DNA of 64,000 nt from Pseudemcibacter aquimaris. Lineage in GTDB: Bacteria > Pseudomonadota > Alphaproteobacteria > Sphingomonadales > Emcibacteraceae. The DNA is taken from NCBI RefSeq assembly GCF_028869115.1, contig NZ_CP079800.1, positions 682,001-746,000 of the forward strand, in the 5' to 3' direction. The notes under the pieces are model-generated. The model did not search any database. It was given only the letters and a program-made list of their open reading frames with translations, and was not told where the DNA came from. The translations under genes were made by a program, and so were the position numbers. This document shows, piece after piece, positions 55,233 through 63,243 of the stretch. Each line of letters begins with the position of its first letter. The first letter of the stretch is position 1.

Positions 55233-56282
55233 ATGATTGAAAAAAATCAATTTCGGGGGCACGAACAACTTGCCTATTTCAATGATGAAGAAACAGGCTT
55301 AAAAGCCTTTATCGCAGTACATAACACAACACTCGGCCCGGGTGCGGGTGGTTGTCGTATGTGGCCATATGAATGTGAAATGGATGCCCTTAATGATGCG
55401 CTCAGGCTCTCTCGCGGGATGAGTTATAAAAACGCCATGGCGGGTTTGCCACTTGGTGGTGGTAAGGCCGTGATTATTGCCAATTCAAAAACCGATAAAT
55501 CGGAAGAACTTTTTAAAGCGTTCGGTCGCTGCGTTCAAAAAATGGGCGGTAAATACATCACCGCAGAAGACGTGGGAATGACCACTGAAGACATGATGGT
55601 CATCGCGTCAGAAACTGATTATATTGCGGGGCTTCCGCACGGTGATCATGCCAGCGGTGACCCATCACCATTCACGGCGCGTGGCGTTTATAACGGTATC
55701 CGTGCAGCGGTGAAATATAAACTTGGTAAAGATAGTCTTGAAGGATTAACCGTTGCTGTACAGGGCGTGGGTCATGTAGGACTGTTTTTATGTGAACTTC
55801 TTCATAATGATGGCGCAAAAATCATTGTTTCCGATATTGTCCAAGAACATCTTGATGAGGCTGTTGAAAAATATGGCGTAACTGTTGTGGCGCCGGATGA
55901 AATTTTATCGGTTGAATGTGATGTATTGTCACCATGTGCGCTTGGTGCGGTACTGAATGATGACACGATCCCGAATTTAAAAACGACCATTGTTGCGGGC
56001 GGTGCCAATAACCAGCTTGCTAATGATAGTCATGGTGTGCGTCTTATGGACCGCGGTGTTTTATATGCACCGGATTATGTGATCAATGCTGGCGGTATCA
56101 TCAATGTATCCGGTGAAACATCCGGAAATTATGATCTGGATAGCATTAACGAAAAAGTTGATAATATCTATGATACGCTTATTCACATTTTTGAACGTTC
56201 CGACGAAGAAAAGCGTCCGACCAATGTGGTCGCCGATGAAATGGCAGAAGAAATTATTGCAAAGGCAAAAGCCAAAAAATAA
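55233..56282 (+). CDS. Leucine/phenylalanine/valine-type amino acid dehydrogenase
   Basis: A 349-residue Glu/Leu/Phe/Val dehydrogenase. GPGAGGCRMWPY and AGLPLGGGKAVI hold the substrate-binding and catalytic lysines. TAEDVGM is the second catalytic block, and VAVQGVGHVGLFLCELLH binds NAD. It oxidatively deaminates a branched-chain or aromatic amino acid to the 2-oxoacid. It follows the oxidoreductase gene by 15 bases, making a two-step route from amino acid to acyl-CoA. Leucine dehydrogenase is the best guess, though Phe is possible given the partner enzyme. A terminator overlaps the next gene. Confidence 0.9.
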   Translation: MIEKNQFRGHEQLAYFNDEETGLKAFIAVHNTTLGPGAGGCRMWPYECEMDALNDALRLSRGMSYKNAMAGLPLGGGKAVIIANSKTDKSEELFKAFGRCVQKMGGKYITAEDVGMTTEDMMVIASETDYIAGLPHGDHASGDPSPFTARGVYNGIRAAVKYKLGKDSLEGLTVAVQGVGHVGLFLCELLHNDGAKIIVSDIVQEHLDEAVEKYGVTVVAPDEILSVECDVLSPCALGAVLNDDTIPNLKTTIVAGGANNQLANDSHGVRLMDRGVLYAPDYVINAGGIINVSGETSGNYDLDSINEKVDNIYDTLIHIFERSDEEKRPTNVVADEMAEEIIAKAKAKK

Positions 56283-57173
56283 TTAAGATCTGATTTGATT
56301 TAAGACAGCCTTAAATAGTGGGCTGTCTTTTTTATTTAATTCCATTACGATATCGAAATGATTAAATTTGGGCATTTTCACGTATGATGTGTTGATGCCT
56401 TTTTTCTGGCATGCTTTCATATATTCATCTGTTTGGCGGTGGAATTCGGATGTTTCGTTTTCACCTACGGAAAAAACGATATCACAGCATTCATCCGGAA
56501 TATGGTGCAGCGGGCTTAAGGAGGTCGCGTCTTCCTTGGTCATTTTTAAGGGATCATTGACATAAGTATTTACAATCGGTTCCAAATCAAAAACCCCGCT
56601 TATGGCAAGTGCACCTTTAAGAGGACATTTGTTAAAACCATATAAGTTCCAATCGGTACTTAAAACTTCCGCGACCAAATGCCCACCGGCGGAACTGCCG
56701 GAAATAGTGATGTTTTCAGGATCACCACCAAATTTACGGGCGTTATTAATGACGGAAATCATGCCTCGTCTTGTTTGGTCGACAATTTCATGCATGGTGG
56801 CATCCGGCGCAAGCGTATAATCAAGCGCAATGAATATAACATCATGATCCAGAAAGTTTGGTGCCATAAAACAGCTTTCATTTTTGGAAAGCTCTTGCCA
56901 GTATCCGCCATGAATAAAAACATGAACGGGAAGTGGGGCAATTTCAGGATCATTTGCAGCTTTTTTTGCCTTATCCGGCATAAAGATATCGAAATGCGAT
57001 CTTTCTTCGGGACCGTATTTTACATTTTGTTCAAATTGGCCATTAAGCAATTCGCGGGCTTCAGCACTTTTATCAATATACTGATTGATAAACACCATGA
57101 TGTCGTCAATACAGCTGCTGGGGCTATATTCCCGTTCAAGTGTTTCATGATCCATAAAGTGATAAGGTTTCAA
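56283..57173 (-). CDS. kynB: Kynurenine formamidase-like alpha/beta hydrolase
   Basis: A 296-residue alpha/beta hydrolase of the arylformamidase type. HGGYWQELSK is the family HGGxW oxyanion loop, GSSAGGHLVAEV carries the nucleophile, and the Asp and His follow in VGENETSEF and FNHFDIV. It would hydrolyse N-formylkynurenine to kynurenine. The head-to-head kynureninase gene supports that role strongly. The symbol is tentative: classical bacterial KynB is a different (cyclase-type) fold. It is convergent with, and abuts, the dehydrogenase gene. Confidence 0.8.
   Translation of the reverse strand: MKPYHFMDHETLEREYSPSSCIDDIMVFINQYIDKSAEARELLNGQFEQNVKYGPEERSHFDIFMPDKAKKAANDPEIAPLPVHVFIHGGYWQELSKNESCFMAPNFLDHDVIFIALDYTLAPDATMHEIVDQTRRGMISVINNARKFGGDPENITISGSSAGGHLVAEVLSTDWNLYGFNKCPLKGALAISGVFDLEPIVNTYVNDPLKMTKEDATSLSPLHHIPDECCDIVFSVGENETSEFHRQTDEYMKACQKKGINTSYVKMPKFNHFDIVMELNKKDSPLFKAVLNQIRS
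56302..56337 (+). terminator. Terminator of the oxidoreductase-dehydrogenase operon
   Basis: AAGACAGCC (56302-56310) pairs perfectly with GGCTGTCTT (56321-56329) across a 10-base loop and runs into TTTTATTT. The stem lies inside the last codons of the convergent formamidase gene, so the DNA serves as coding sequence on one strand and terminator on the other. Confidence 0.8.
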
Positions 57174-57214
57174 TTGCCGGCCCTGTTATAAGTTTTTGGT
57201 TATAATTATTTAAG

Positions 57215-57267
57215 AAATTTTACATGGAAGATAAATTTAATCAATGATAGTCTTCCACAAAATTTTT
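57215..57267. promoter_or_regulatory. Candidate operator between kynB and kynU
   Basis: TGGAAGA (57225-57231) and TCTTCCA (57251-57257) are a perfect inverted repeat with a 19-base spacer, flanked outside by AAATTTT (57215-57221) and AAAATTT (57259-57265). It lies in the 117-base divergent gap. No regulator gene adjoins it; control by a KynR-like protein is a guess. Confidence 0.4.
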
Positions 57268-57290
57268 AAATAATAAGGAAGTTACCCATC

Positions 57291-58529
57291 ATGACGCTAA
57301 CCCGTGAAGATTTTACCACACTTGATAATAATGATCCATTACGTGAATTCAGAGATGAATTTTACTTGCCCGAAGGCATGATCTATCTGGATGGTAATAG
57401 CCTTGGCGCCATGCCAAAGGCGGCGCGCGCCCGCGCGTTAGAGGTCATTGATCAGGAATGGGGCGAAGATCTTATCAAAAGTTGGAATAAAGCAGGTTGG
57501 TTTGAACTTGTTGAAAGATTGGGTGCCAAGACGGCAAAATTAATCGGCGCAGAGGCTGACGAGGTTATTCATGGCGATGCAACTGGCCTTAATGTTTATA
57601 AGGCAGTGGCAGCTGCCCTTGATATGCGCGCGGGACGCAAAAAAATTATCATGGAAGGAAGCAATTTCCCAACAGATAATTATATGGTTCAAGGCCTGAT
57701 TAAACAATTGGATCAAGGCCATGAGATCGTGTTTGCGGAACATGATGAAATTATGGATGCCATTAATGATGATGTTGCCGTTCTTTGTATTACGCATGTC
57801 CATTATAAAACGGGTCGCTTACTGGATATGGAAGCGATCACCAAAAAAGCGCATGAACACGGCGCGCTTGTCATTTGGGATTTGTGCCATAGTGCGGGGG
57901 CGCTTCCGGTTGACCTTAATGGCTGTAATGTCGATATGGCGGTTGGATGTACATATAAATATTTAAATGGTGGCCCAGGCTCGCAAGCATTTGTATTTGT
58001 AGCAAAACGCCATCACGGTAAAGCTGTGCAACCATTAACAGGGTGGTGGAGCCACGAAGCGCCATTTGCTTTTGAACGTGATTACCGCCCAAGAAAAGAT
58101 GTTCGTCAGTTTTCAACTGGCACAGAACCGATTATTTCCCTTGCAACATCTGAAGTGGGTCTTGATATTTTCTTGAGAGCAGATATGCAGGAAATCAGGA
58201 AGAAATCATTAAAGCTTTGTGATTTGTTCATTCAATTAATTGAGGAAAGATGTTCCGGTCACGGGTTTGAAATTGTGACACCCCGTGATCATAAAGTGCG
58301 CGGCAGTCAGGTTGCAATTTCATCTGAAAATGGTTTTCCAATTATTCAGGCATTAATAGATGCGAATGTGATTGGTGATTTCAGGGCGCCGGATATTATG
58401 CGTTTTGGTTTTACACCGCTTTATGTTTCATACACTGATGTGTGGGATGCGGTGGATAGATTAAAGAAAATTATGGACAGCGGGTCATGGGACCAAGATA
58501 AATTTAAACAGGTTGGGTCTGTGACTTAA
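57291..58529 (+). CDS. kynU: Kynureninase
   Basis: A 412-residue PLP enzyme. YLDGNSLGAMPKAA at the N-terminus, IIMEGSNFPTDNYM, WDLCHSAGALPVDL and the lysine block GCTYKYLNGGPGSQAFVFV are standard kynureninase features, along with FSTGTEPI. It cleaves kynurenine to anthranilate and alanine. With the divergent formamidase gene it makes steps 2 and 3 of tryptophan breakdown; tryptophan dioxygenase is not in the window. AAGGAAG precedes the ATG. Confidence 0.96.
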   Translation: MTLTREDFTTLDNNDPLREFRDEFYLPEGMIYLDGNSLGAMPKAARARALEVIDQEWGEDLIKSWNKAGWFELVERLGAKTAKLIGAEADEVIHGDATGLNVYKAVAAALDMRAGRKKIIMEGSNFPTDNYMVQGLIKQLDQGHEIVFAEHDEIMDAINDDVAVLCITHVHYKTGRLLDMEAITKKAHEHGALVIWDLCHSAGALPVDLNGCNVDMAVGCTYKYLNGGPGSQAFVFVAKRHHGKAVQPLTGWWSHEAPFAFERDYRPRKDVRQFSTGTEPIISLATSEVGLDIFLRADMQEIRKKSLKLCDLFIQLIEERCSGHGFEIVTPRDHKVRGSQVAISSENGFPIIQALIDANVIGDFRAPDIMRFGFTPLYVSYTDVWDAVDRLKKIMDSGSWDQDKFKQVGSVT

Positions 58530-58594
58530 TTTGTGTATAATCACACGCAAAAATAATAATTATAAAGATTCCAAAGAATTTCGAAAGGGTAGCT

Positions 58595-60268
58595 ATGCTA
58601 AAGAAAATCCTTATGGGCGCCGTTTGCATCGGTGCTATGTCATCACAATCATTTGCACAAGTCTGGGACCCGCAAGCGCTGAATGCGGATCCGAAAACGG
58701 CAGAGGGGCCAATTTCACCAAAACTTACCGGGCTTGGTGATTATAAATTTGCCGTTACAACGGAAAATGCAGAATCACAATATTTCTTTGATCAGGGTTT
58801 TCGTCTTTGGGTGGCCTTTAACCATTCAGAAGCCATGCGTTCCTTTAAAGAAGCAATTAGGTTAGATCCAGAAAATGCCATGGCCTATTGGGGGTGGGCG
58901 TTAAGCCTTGGTCGTAATCTGAATTTGCCAATGACGACCAATTCACATGAGCAAGCAAATTACGCTATCGGCATGGCAAGGTCATTAAAGGATAAAGTAT
59001 CCCAGCGCGAAGCGGATTATATTGATGCGCTTTCCGCGCGTTATAGCGAGGATCTATCTATACCACGTGATGTACTTGATGAAGCCTATGTGGTTGCCAT
59101 GGAAAAGTTGATGAATAAGTATCCGGATGATGCGGATGCAGCGGTTCTTTTTGTTGGTGCTGCAATGAACGCGCAGCCATGGGATTACTGGAACTTGGAC
59201 GGCAGCACAAAGGGCCGCACAAATCAAGTGATTGAGGTTCTTGACCGAGTGATTGCAAAGCATCCTGATCATGCAGCTGCGCTTCACTATCATATCCATA
59301 TTACAGAATCCAAGAAACCATGGCTTGCTGAAGAAAGTGCAGATAATCTTGCGCCGCTCTTACCGGGTTCAGGGCACTTAATCCATATGCCATCGCATAT
59401 TTTTATGCGTCTTGGTCGTTATCAGGATGCATATGACACAAATATCGTAGCAGCCAAGGTGGATGAGGATTACATCGCACAATGTAATGCACAAGGGCTA
59501 TACCCGCTTGCATATTATCCACATAACCTTCATTTCCTTGCATGGTCATCCATGTATACGGGGCGTAGTGGTGAATCAATTGCGGCCGCGCGTAAAGTAA
59601 AAGAAAAAGTAGAGGCCGGATCACGTGCCAACACCTGGGGACAAAATGAAACATTCCGTTCGCAGCCAATGTTCGTGATGGCGCGATTTGGTATGTGGGA
59701 TGATATGCTTGAGGTCGAAAAACCATTTATGCGAGCCCAATTTATGACAGGGATTTGGCATTATGGACGTGCACTTGCAAACCTACATAAAGGCAATATG
59801 AACGAGGCAGAGGCAGAAGCAGCGGAGCTTGCAAAGCTTGTTGAAAAAATGCGTGAAGGTCAGCCAGGTTATTCAAATTTTGAAGATGCTGGTGGGCTTT
59901 TGACCATTGCAAAACAAGTTGTTGATGGTGAAATTGCCGCGAAAAAAGGTGATTTTGATAAAGCCGTTTTCCATTTGAGCAGCGCAGCACGTATGGAAGA
60001 CAGTCTTGCTTATAATGAACCGCCATCATGGTATTTCCCTACACGACATATTCTTGGCGCGATCCTTCTTGATGCGGGCCGACCTGTTGAAGCAGAGGTG
60101 GTCTATTGGGATGATTTAGAACATAATCCGGAAAATGCATATTCGCTTTATGGCTTGCATCAGGCATTAAAAGCGCAGAAAAAAGATGACCTAGCTGATG
60201 AATTCCTAGCGCGTTACAACAAGATGTGGGCGAATTCTGACGTAAAACTGACAAGTTCGAGATTCTAA
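58595..60268 (+). CDS. Exported TPR-repeat protein
   Basis: A 557-residue protein with a signal peptide (residues 1-21, ending SFAQ). Tetratricopeptide-like helices occur throughout, first around FNHSEAMRSFKEAIRLDPENAMAYWG and last around EVVYWDDLEHNPENAYSLYGLHQAL. Conserved blocks HYHIHITESK and HMPSHIFMRLGRYQDAYDTNI suggest a distinct family that often sits beside cytochrome or copper-related genes. Its role is unknown. It is followed by the queuosine-precursor transporter after four bases, with unclear significance. Confidence 0.8.
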   Translation: MLKKILMGAVCIGAMSSQSFAQVWDPQALNADPKTAEGPISPKLTGLGDYKFAVTTENAESQYFFDQGFRLWVAFNHSEAMRSFKEAIRLDPENAMAYWGWALSLGRNLNLPMTTNSHEQANYAIGMARSLKDKVSQREADYIDALSARYSEDLSIPRDVLDEAYVVAMEKLMNKYPDDADAAVLFVGAAMNAQPWDYWNLDGSTKGRTNQVIEVLDRVIAKHPDHAAALHYHIHITESKKPWLAEESADNLAPLLPGSGHLIHMPSHIFMRLGRYQDAYDTNIVAAKVDEDYIAQCNAQGLYPLAYYPHNLHFLAWSSMYTGRSGESIAAARKVKEKVEAGSRANTWGQNETFRSQPMFVMARFGMWDDMLEVEKPFMRAQFMTGIWHYGRALANLHKGNMNEAEAEAAELAKLVEKMREGQPGYSNFEDAGGLLTIAKQVVDGEIAAKKGDFDKAVFHLSSAARMEDSLAYNEPPSWYFPTRHILGAILLDAGRPVEAEVVYWDDLEHNPENAYSLYGLHQALKAQKKDDLADEFLARYNKMWANSDVKLTSSRF

Positions 60269-60272
60269 TCAT

Positions 60273-60965
60273 TTGAGCGAAAAACATCAGTTTAAATATT
60301 ATGATTTGATGATGGCCGCCTTTGTGGTGGTCCTCATCTGTTCAAATGTTATTGGTCCTGCGAAACTTGCGACGATCGATTTATTTGGCTCGCCCTATAT
60401 TTATGGGGCGGGCGTTTTGTTTTTCCCGCTTTCTTATGTTTTTGGTGATGTCCTGACCGAAGTTTACGGATATGCCCGTGCCCGTAAAGTGATTTGGGTG
60501 GGGTTTGCTGGTGTTATTTTCGCATCCATCATGAGCTTTATTATTGTGAAACTGCCGCCGGCGCCCGGATGGGAAGGGCAAGAAGCCTATGATATGATTT
60601 TCGGCCAAGTGCCGCGCATTGTGCTTGCGTCACTGATCGCATTTTTCACTGGTGAAATGATTAATGCGTATGTCATGGCGAAAATGAAAATCTGGACAAA
60701 AGGAAAACATCTTTGGACCCGTACAATAGGGTCAACGATTGTGGGCCAGGGCGCGGATAGTTTGATTTTTTATCCGGTGGCATTTTATGGCATTTGGGAA
60801 ATGGAAGTACTTTTGACCGTAATGTTTTCCAACTTTTTAATCAAGGTATGCTGGGAAGCCATTTTGACGCCGGTCACATATAAAATTGTAAACGCATTAA
60901 AACGTGCGGAAAATGTCGAAATATTTGATAATAAAACCGATTTTTCACCATTTAAGTTAAATTAG
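60273..60965 (+). CDS. yhhQ: Queuosine precursor transporter (YhhQ family)
   Basis: A 230-residue membrane protein with about six helices. LICSNVIGPAKLATIDLFG, FFPLSYVFGDVLTEVYGYARARKVIW and GQGADSLIFYPVAF are the family signatures. YhhQ imports 7-cyano-7-deazaguanine and related queuosine precursors. The apparent start is TTG at 60273; an ATG at 60309 would shorten the N-terminus by 12 residues that match the family, so TTG is preferred. It starts four bases after the TPR gene. Confidence 0.93.
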   Translation: MSEKHQFKYYDLMMAAFVVVLICSNVIGPAKLATIDLFGSPYIYGAGVLFFPLSYVFGDVLTEVYGYARARKVIWVGFAGVIFASIMSFIIVKLPPAPGWEGQEAYDMIFGQVPRIVLASLIAFFTGEMINAYVMAKMKIWTKGKHLWTRTIGSTIVGQGADSLIFYPVAFYGIWEMEVLLTVMFSNFLIKVCWEAILTPVTYKIVNALKRAENVEIFDNKTDFSPFKLN

Positions 60966-60974
60966 GGAAAGAAA

Positions 60975-61391
60975 ATGAAATACATATTGATAATAGTAGC
61001 TCTAATTTTGCCGTCAGTTTCAATGGCAGAGGACGTGATTAAACCATCAGTCATGAGCAAGGATGAAATCGCGGGTAAAATATTTGAACGCCCCAGCATG
61101 ATCACGACCCATGAAAATAATGATACTCAACTGGATGTCAGATCATTACTTTCCAGCGATGAAAAATTTGATGTTGGTATGTATAAAGCAGGTAAAAGCC
61201 GCTTTGAAATCACAGAACCATATGGTGTGGATGAATTTATGTATTTCACAAAAGGAAGTGTGAAGTTGACATCTTCCGATGGGTCAGTAGTTGTTATAAA
61301 TGCTGGTGATGCTGTTACGATCCCAAAAGAATGGACAGGCATTTGGGAAACAGATGGATATGAAAAAATATATGTAATATATACACGCTAA
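60975..61391 (+). CDS. Exported cupin-domain protein
   Basis: A 138-residue protein with a signal peptide (residues 1-18, ending SMAED) and a cupin domain of the DUF861 type. GMYKAGKSRFEIT, the EFMYFTKGSVKLTSSDG strand pair, and VVINAGDAVTIPKEWTGIWETDG are typical. In DUF861 members one metal ligand is kept, but most lack a known reaction. Here the expected EP/E..H metal site is only partly recognisable, so a binding role is possible. It begins nine bases after the transporter and precedes the ATP-grasp gene by 38 bases. Confidence 0.82.
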   Translation: MKYILIIVALILPSVSMAEDVIKPSVMSKDEIAGKIFERPSMITTHENNDTQLDVRSLLSSDEKFDVGMYKAGKSRFEITEPYGVDEFMYFTKGSVKLTSSDGSVVVINAGDAVTIPKEWTGIWETDGYEKIYVIYTR

Positions 61392-61429
61392 ATTCAGGTG
61401 ATCTGTAGATAGTGTAATAGGGGGAAGCC

Positions 61430-63217
61430 TTGACCAAGTTTAATGAAGATACGTTTAATACACATGGGCCAAGTATATTTACGTCATATCAGGCCGCAAT
61501 AACACCCGTTACAAGTGATTTATTTGAATTGACGGCTCAACTGAACCAGCATCAACATAACGTTCTTTCTTTGATTTTGCCTGAAGTTATACAAGATAAT
61601 CTCTCACCTTTGGAAGGGTTGTCATTAGGTGAGATTTTGTTAGAGCTTACTAAATCAATTAATTCATTAAAAAGCCCGGATGATTTAATTATTGAGATTA
61701 AGGAAGATCATTTAGGTAATCAGTATTTATGTGTTGAATATCTTTTTGATTTAGTGGCTAATTTTTCAAGTTATTTAGCGATTGAAATACTTAGATTTGT
61801 GTGTAATGGGAAAAAAGTACCACTGGAAAATGTTAGAAGAGAAGTTGAAGGAAAATTAGCAAGCTTAATGATGGTTCCATTGCGCGAATTAATGCAGAAT
61901 ATGCTTAGCACTGCAAGAGATATGCGCATCCCGTTTTATTTGGTTCATGAAGCATATCCTGTTTATATTTATGGCCAGGGTAAAAATGCTGTATTTTACA
62001 ATCATGGTAATCCGCAAGGTAATAGTGAAATAGGGGGAAAGCTACAAAAAGATAAGGCGCATACGAATGCAGTATTAAGAAAACTTGGTTACCCGACGAC
62101 CCAACAAGTCATCATTAGAAACCTTGAACATTGTACGGCTGAGGCACGAAAAATGGGATTTCCTGTCGTGATAAAACCAGTAAACATGGGGCAAGGTAAA
62201 GGAATTACCGCAAATATTAAAAATGTTGAAGAGTTGAAGTTTGCCTTTCAAAAAGCTTCTGCCGTTAGCAACAGTTATTTAATTTTGGAAAAATTTGTTG
62301 AAGGTGACGACCATAGAATTTCTGTCACTAACGGCAAAGTGAATTTAGTATCCAGAAGGCGCGCACCATACGTTATTGGTGATGGTGTTAATTCCATTAC
62401 ATCATTGATTGAGCAAGAAAACAGACGTCGTTTAGGTCTTGTTGATGAAGAATGTGATTTTTATTCGTTAGTGATAGATGACGAGATGCTTAGGCTTTTA
62501 AATGGCCAAGGGTTTTCACCGGATAGTGCACCAAGTATAAACGAAAAAGTGATGCTCGGTACTATTGATAATGTTTCAACAGGCGGTACTTTGAAAGCAA
62601 TTAATATGGAAGATGTTCATCCAGATAATATCAAGATGGCAGGGTATGTTTGTAGAGCCTTTAGAATGACGTCCATGGGTATTGATTTCATGACACCTGA
62701 TATTTCAAAATCCTGGCGGGAAGTTGGCGTTATTCTTGAGTTGAACGCATATCAGATGGTCGGTAAAGAAGTTGCTGCCCGAGTGTTTAAACATGAATTT
62801 TCAGATAAAAATAACGGGCGGATTGATAGCATATTAATCGTTTCACAAAATAAAGAATTCGGAAGACATTTTCTTGAAGTTAATAAAGAGAAATATTTAA
62901 GCCTGGGATATTCTGAACATGATTACACATTGATCAATGGTGGGGAAACAACTGCATTAGAAGATAATATTTATAGTCGTTGTTTATCCATGATACTTGA
63001 TCCTGAATGTGATGGATTAATGGTTATGATGACACCCGATCAAATTGCTAAACAGGGTTTGCCATTAGATCATTTTGACAAGGTTATCGTTGATGATCAA
63101 TGCAAGGATGTACTTTGGGATAATCAAGACGGAAAAATCAAAATCCTTGATTGGTTAGATGGTTTTTGTTCTGAGGTAAAAATCATATCTTTTGATGAAA
63201 TCGTTCATATACCTTAA
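61430..63217 (+). CDS. Cyanophycin synthetase-like ATP-grasp ligase, Mur domain vestigial
   Basis: A 595-residue protein resembling the first half of cyanophycin synthetase. An N-terminal region (about 1-175, with THGPSIF) precedes the YGQG motif (181-184) of CphA. The ATP-grasp domain (about 205-450) has VVIKPVNMGQGKG, ILEKFVEGDDHRI, RRAPYVIGDG, NVSTGG and the metal pair E437/N439. In CphA a Mur-ligase half follows. Here only about 135 residues remain: the GTNGKTT P-loop is replaced by SQNKEFGR (472-479), while DPECDGLMVMMTPDQIAKQGLPLDHFD still aligns with the CphA GGILREGL block. Start is TTG behind AGGGGGAA. It probably joins a carboxylate to an amine in peptide-like synthesis; substrate is unknown. 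Confidence 0.8.
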   Translation: MTKFNEDTFNTHGPSIFTSYQAAITPVTSDLFELTAQLNQHQHNVLSLILPEVIQDNLSPLEGLSLGEILLELTKSINSLKSPDDLIIEIKEDHLGNQYLCVEYLFDLVANFSSYLAIEILRFVCNGKKVPLENVRREVEGKLASLMMVPLRELMQNMLSTARDMRIPFYLVHEAYPVYIYGQGKNAVFYNHGNPQGNSEIGGKLQKDKAHTNAVLRKLGYPTTQQVIIRNLEHCTAEARKMGFPVVIKPVNMGQGKGITANIKNVEELKFAFQKASAVSNSYLILEKFVEGDDHRISVTNGKVNLVSRRRAPYVIGDGVNSITSLIEQENRRRLGLVDEECDFYSLVIDDEMLRLLNGQGFSPDSAPSINEKVMLGTIDNVSTGGTLKAINMEDVHPDNIKMAGYVCRAFRMTSMGIDFMTPDISKSWREVGVILELNAYQMVGKEVAARVFKHEFSDKNNGRIDSILIVSQNKEFGRHFLEVNKEKYLSLGYSEHDYTLINGGETTALEDNIYSRCLSMILDPECDGLMVMMTPDQIAKQGLPLDHFDKVIVDDQCKDVLWDNQDGKIKILDWLDGFCSEVKIISFDEIVHIP

Positions 63218-63243
63218 CTTTTAAAAATGGAAATTTTGAATTA

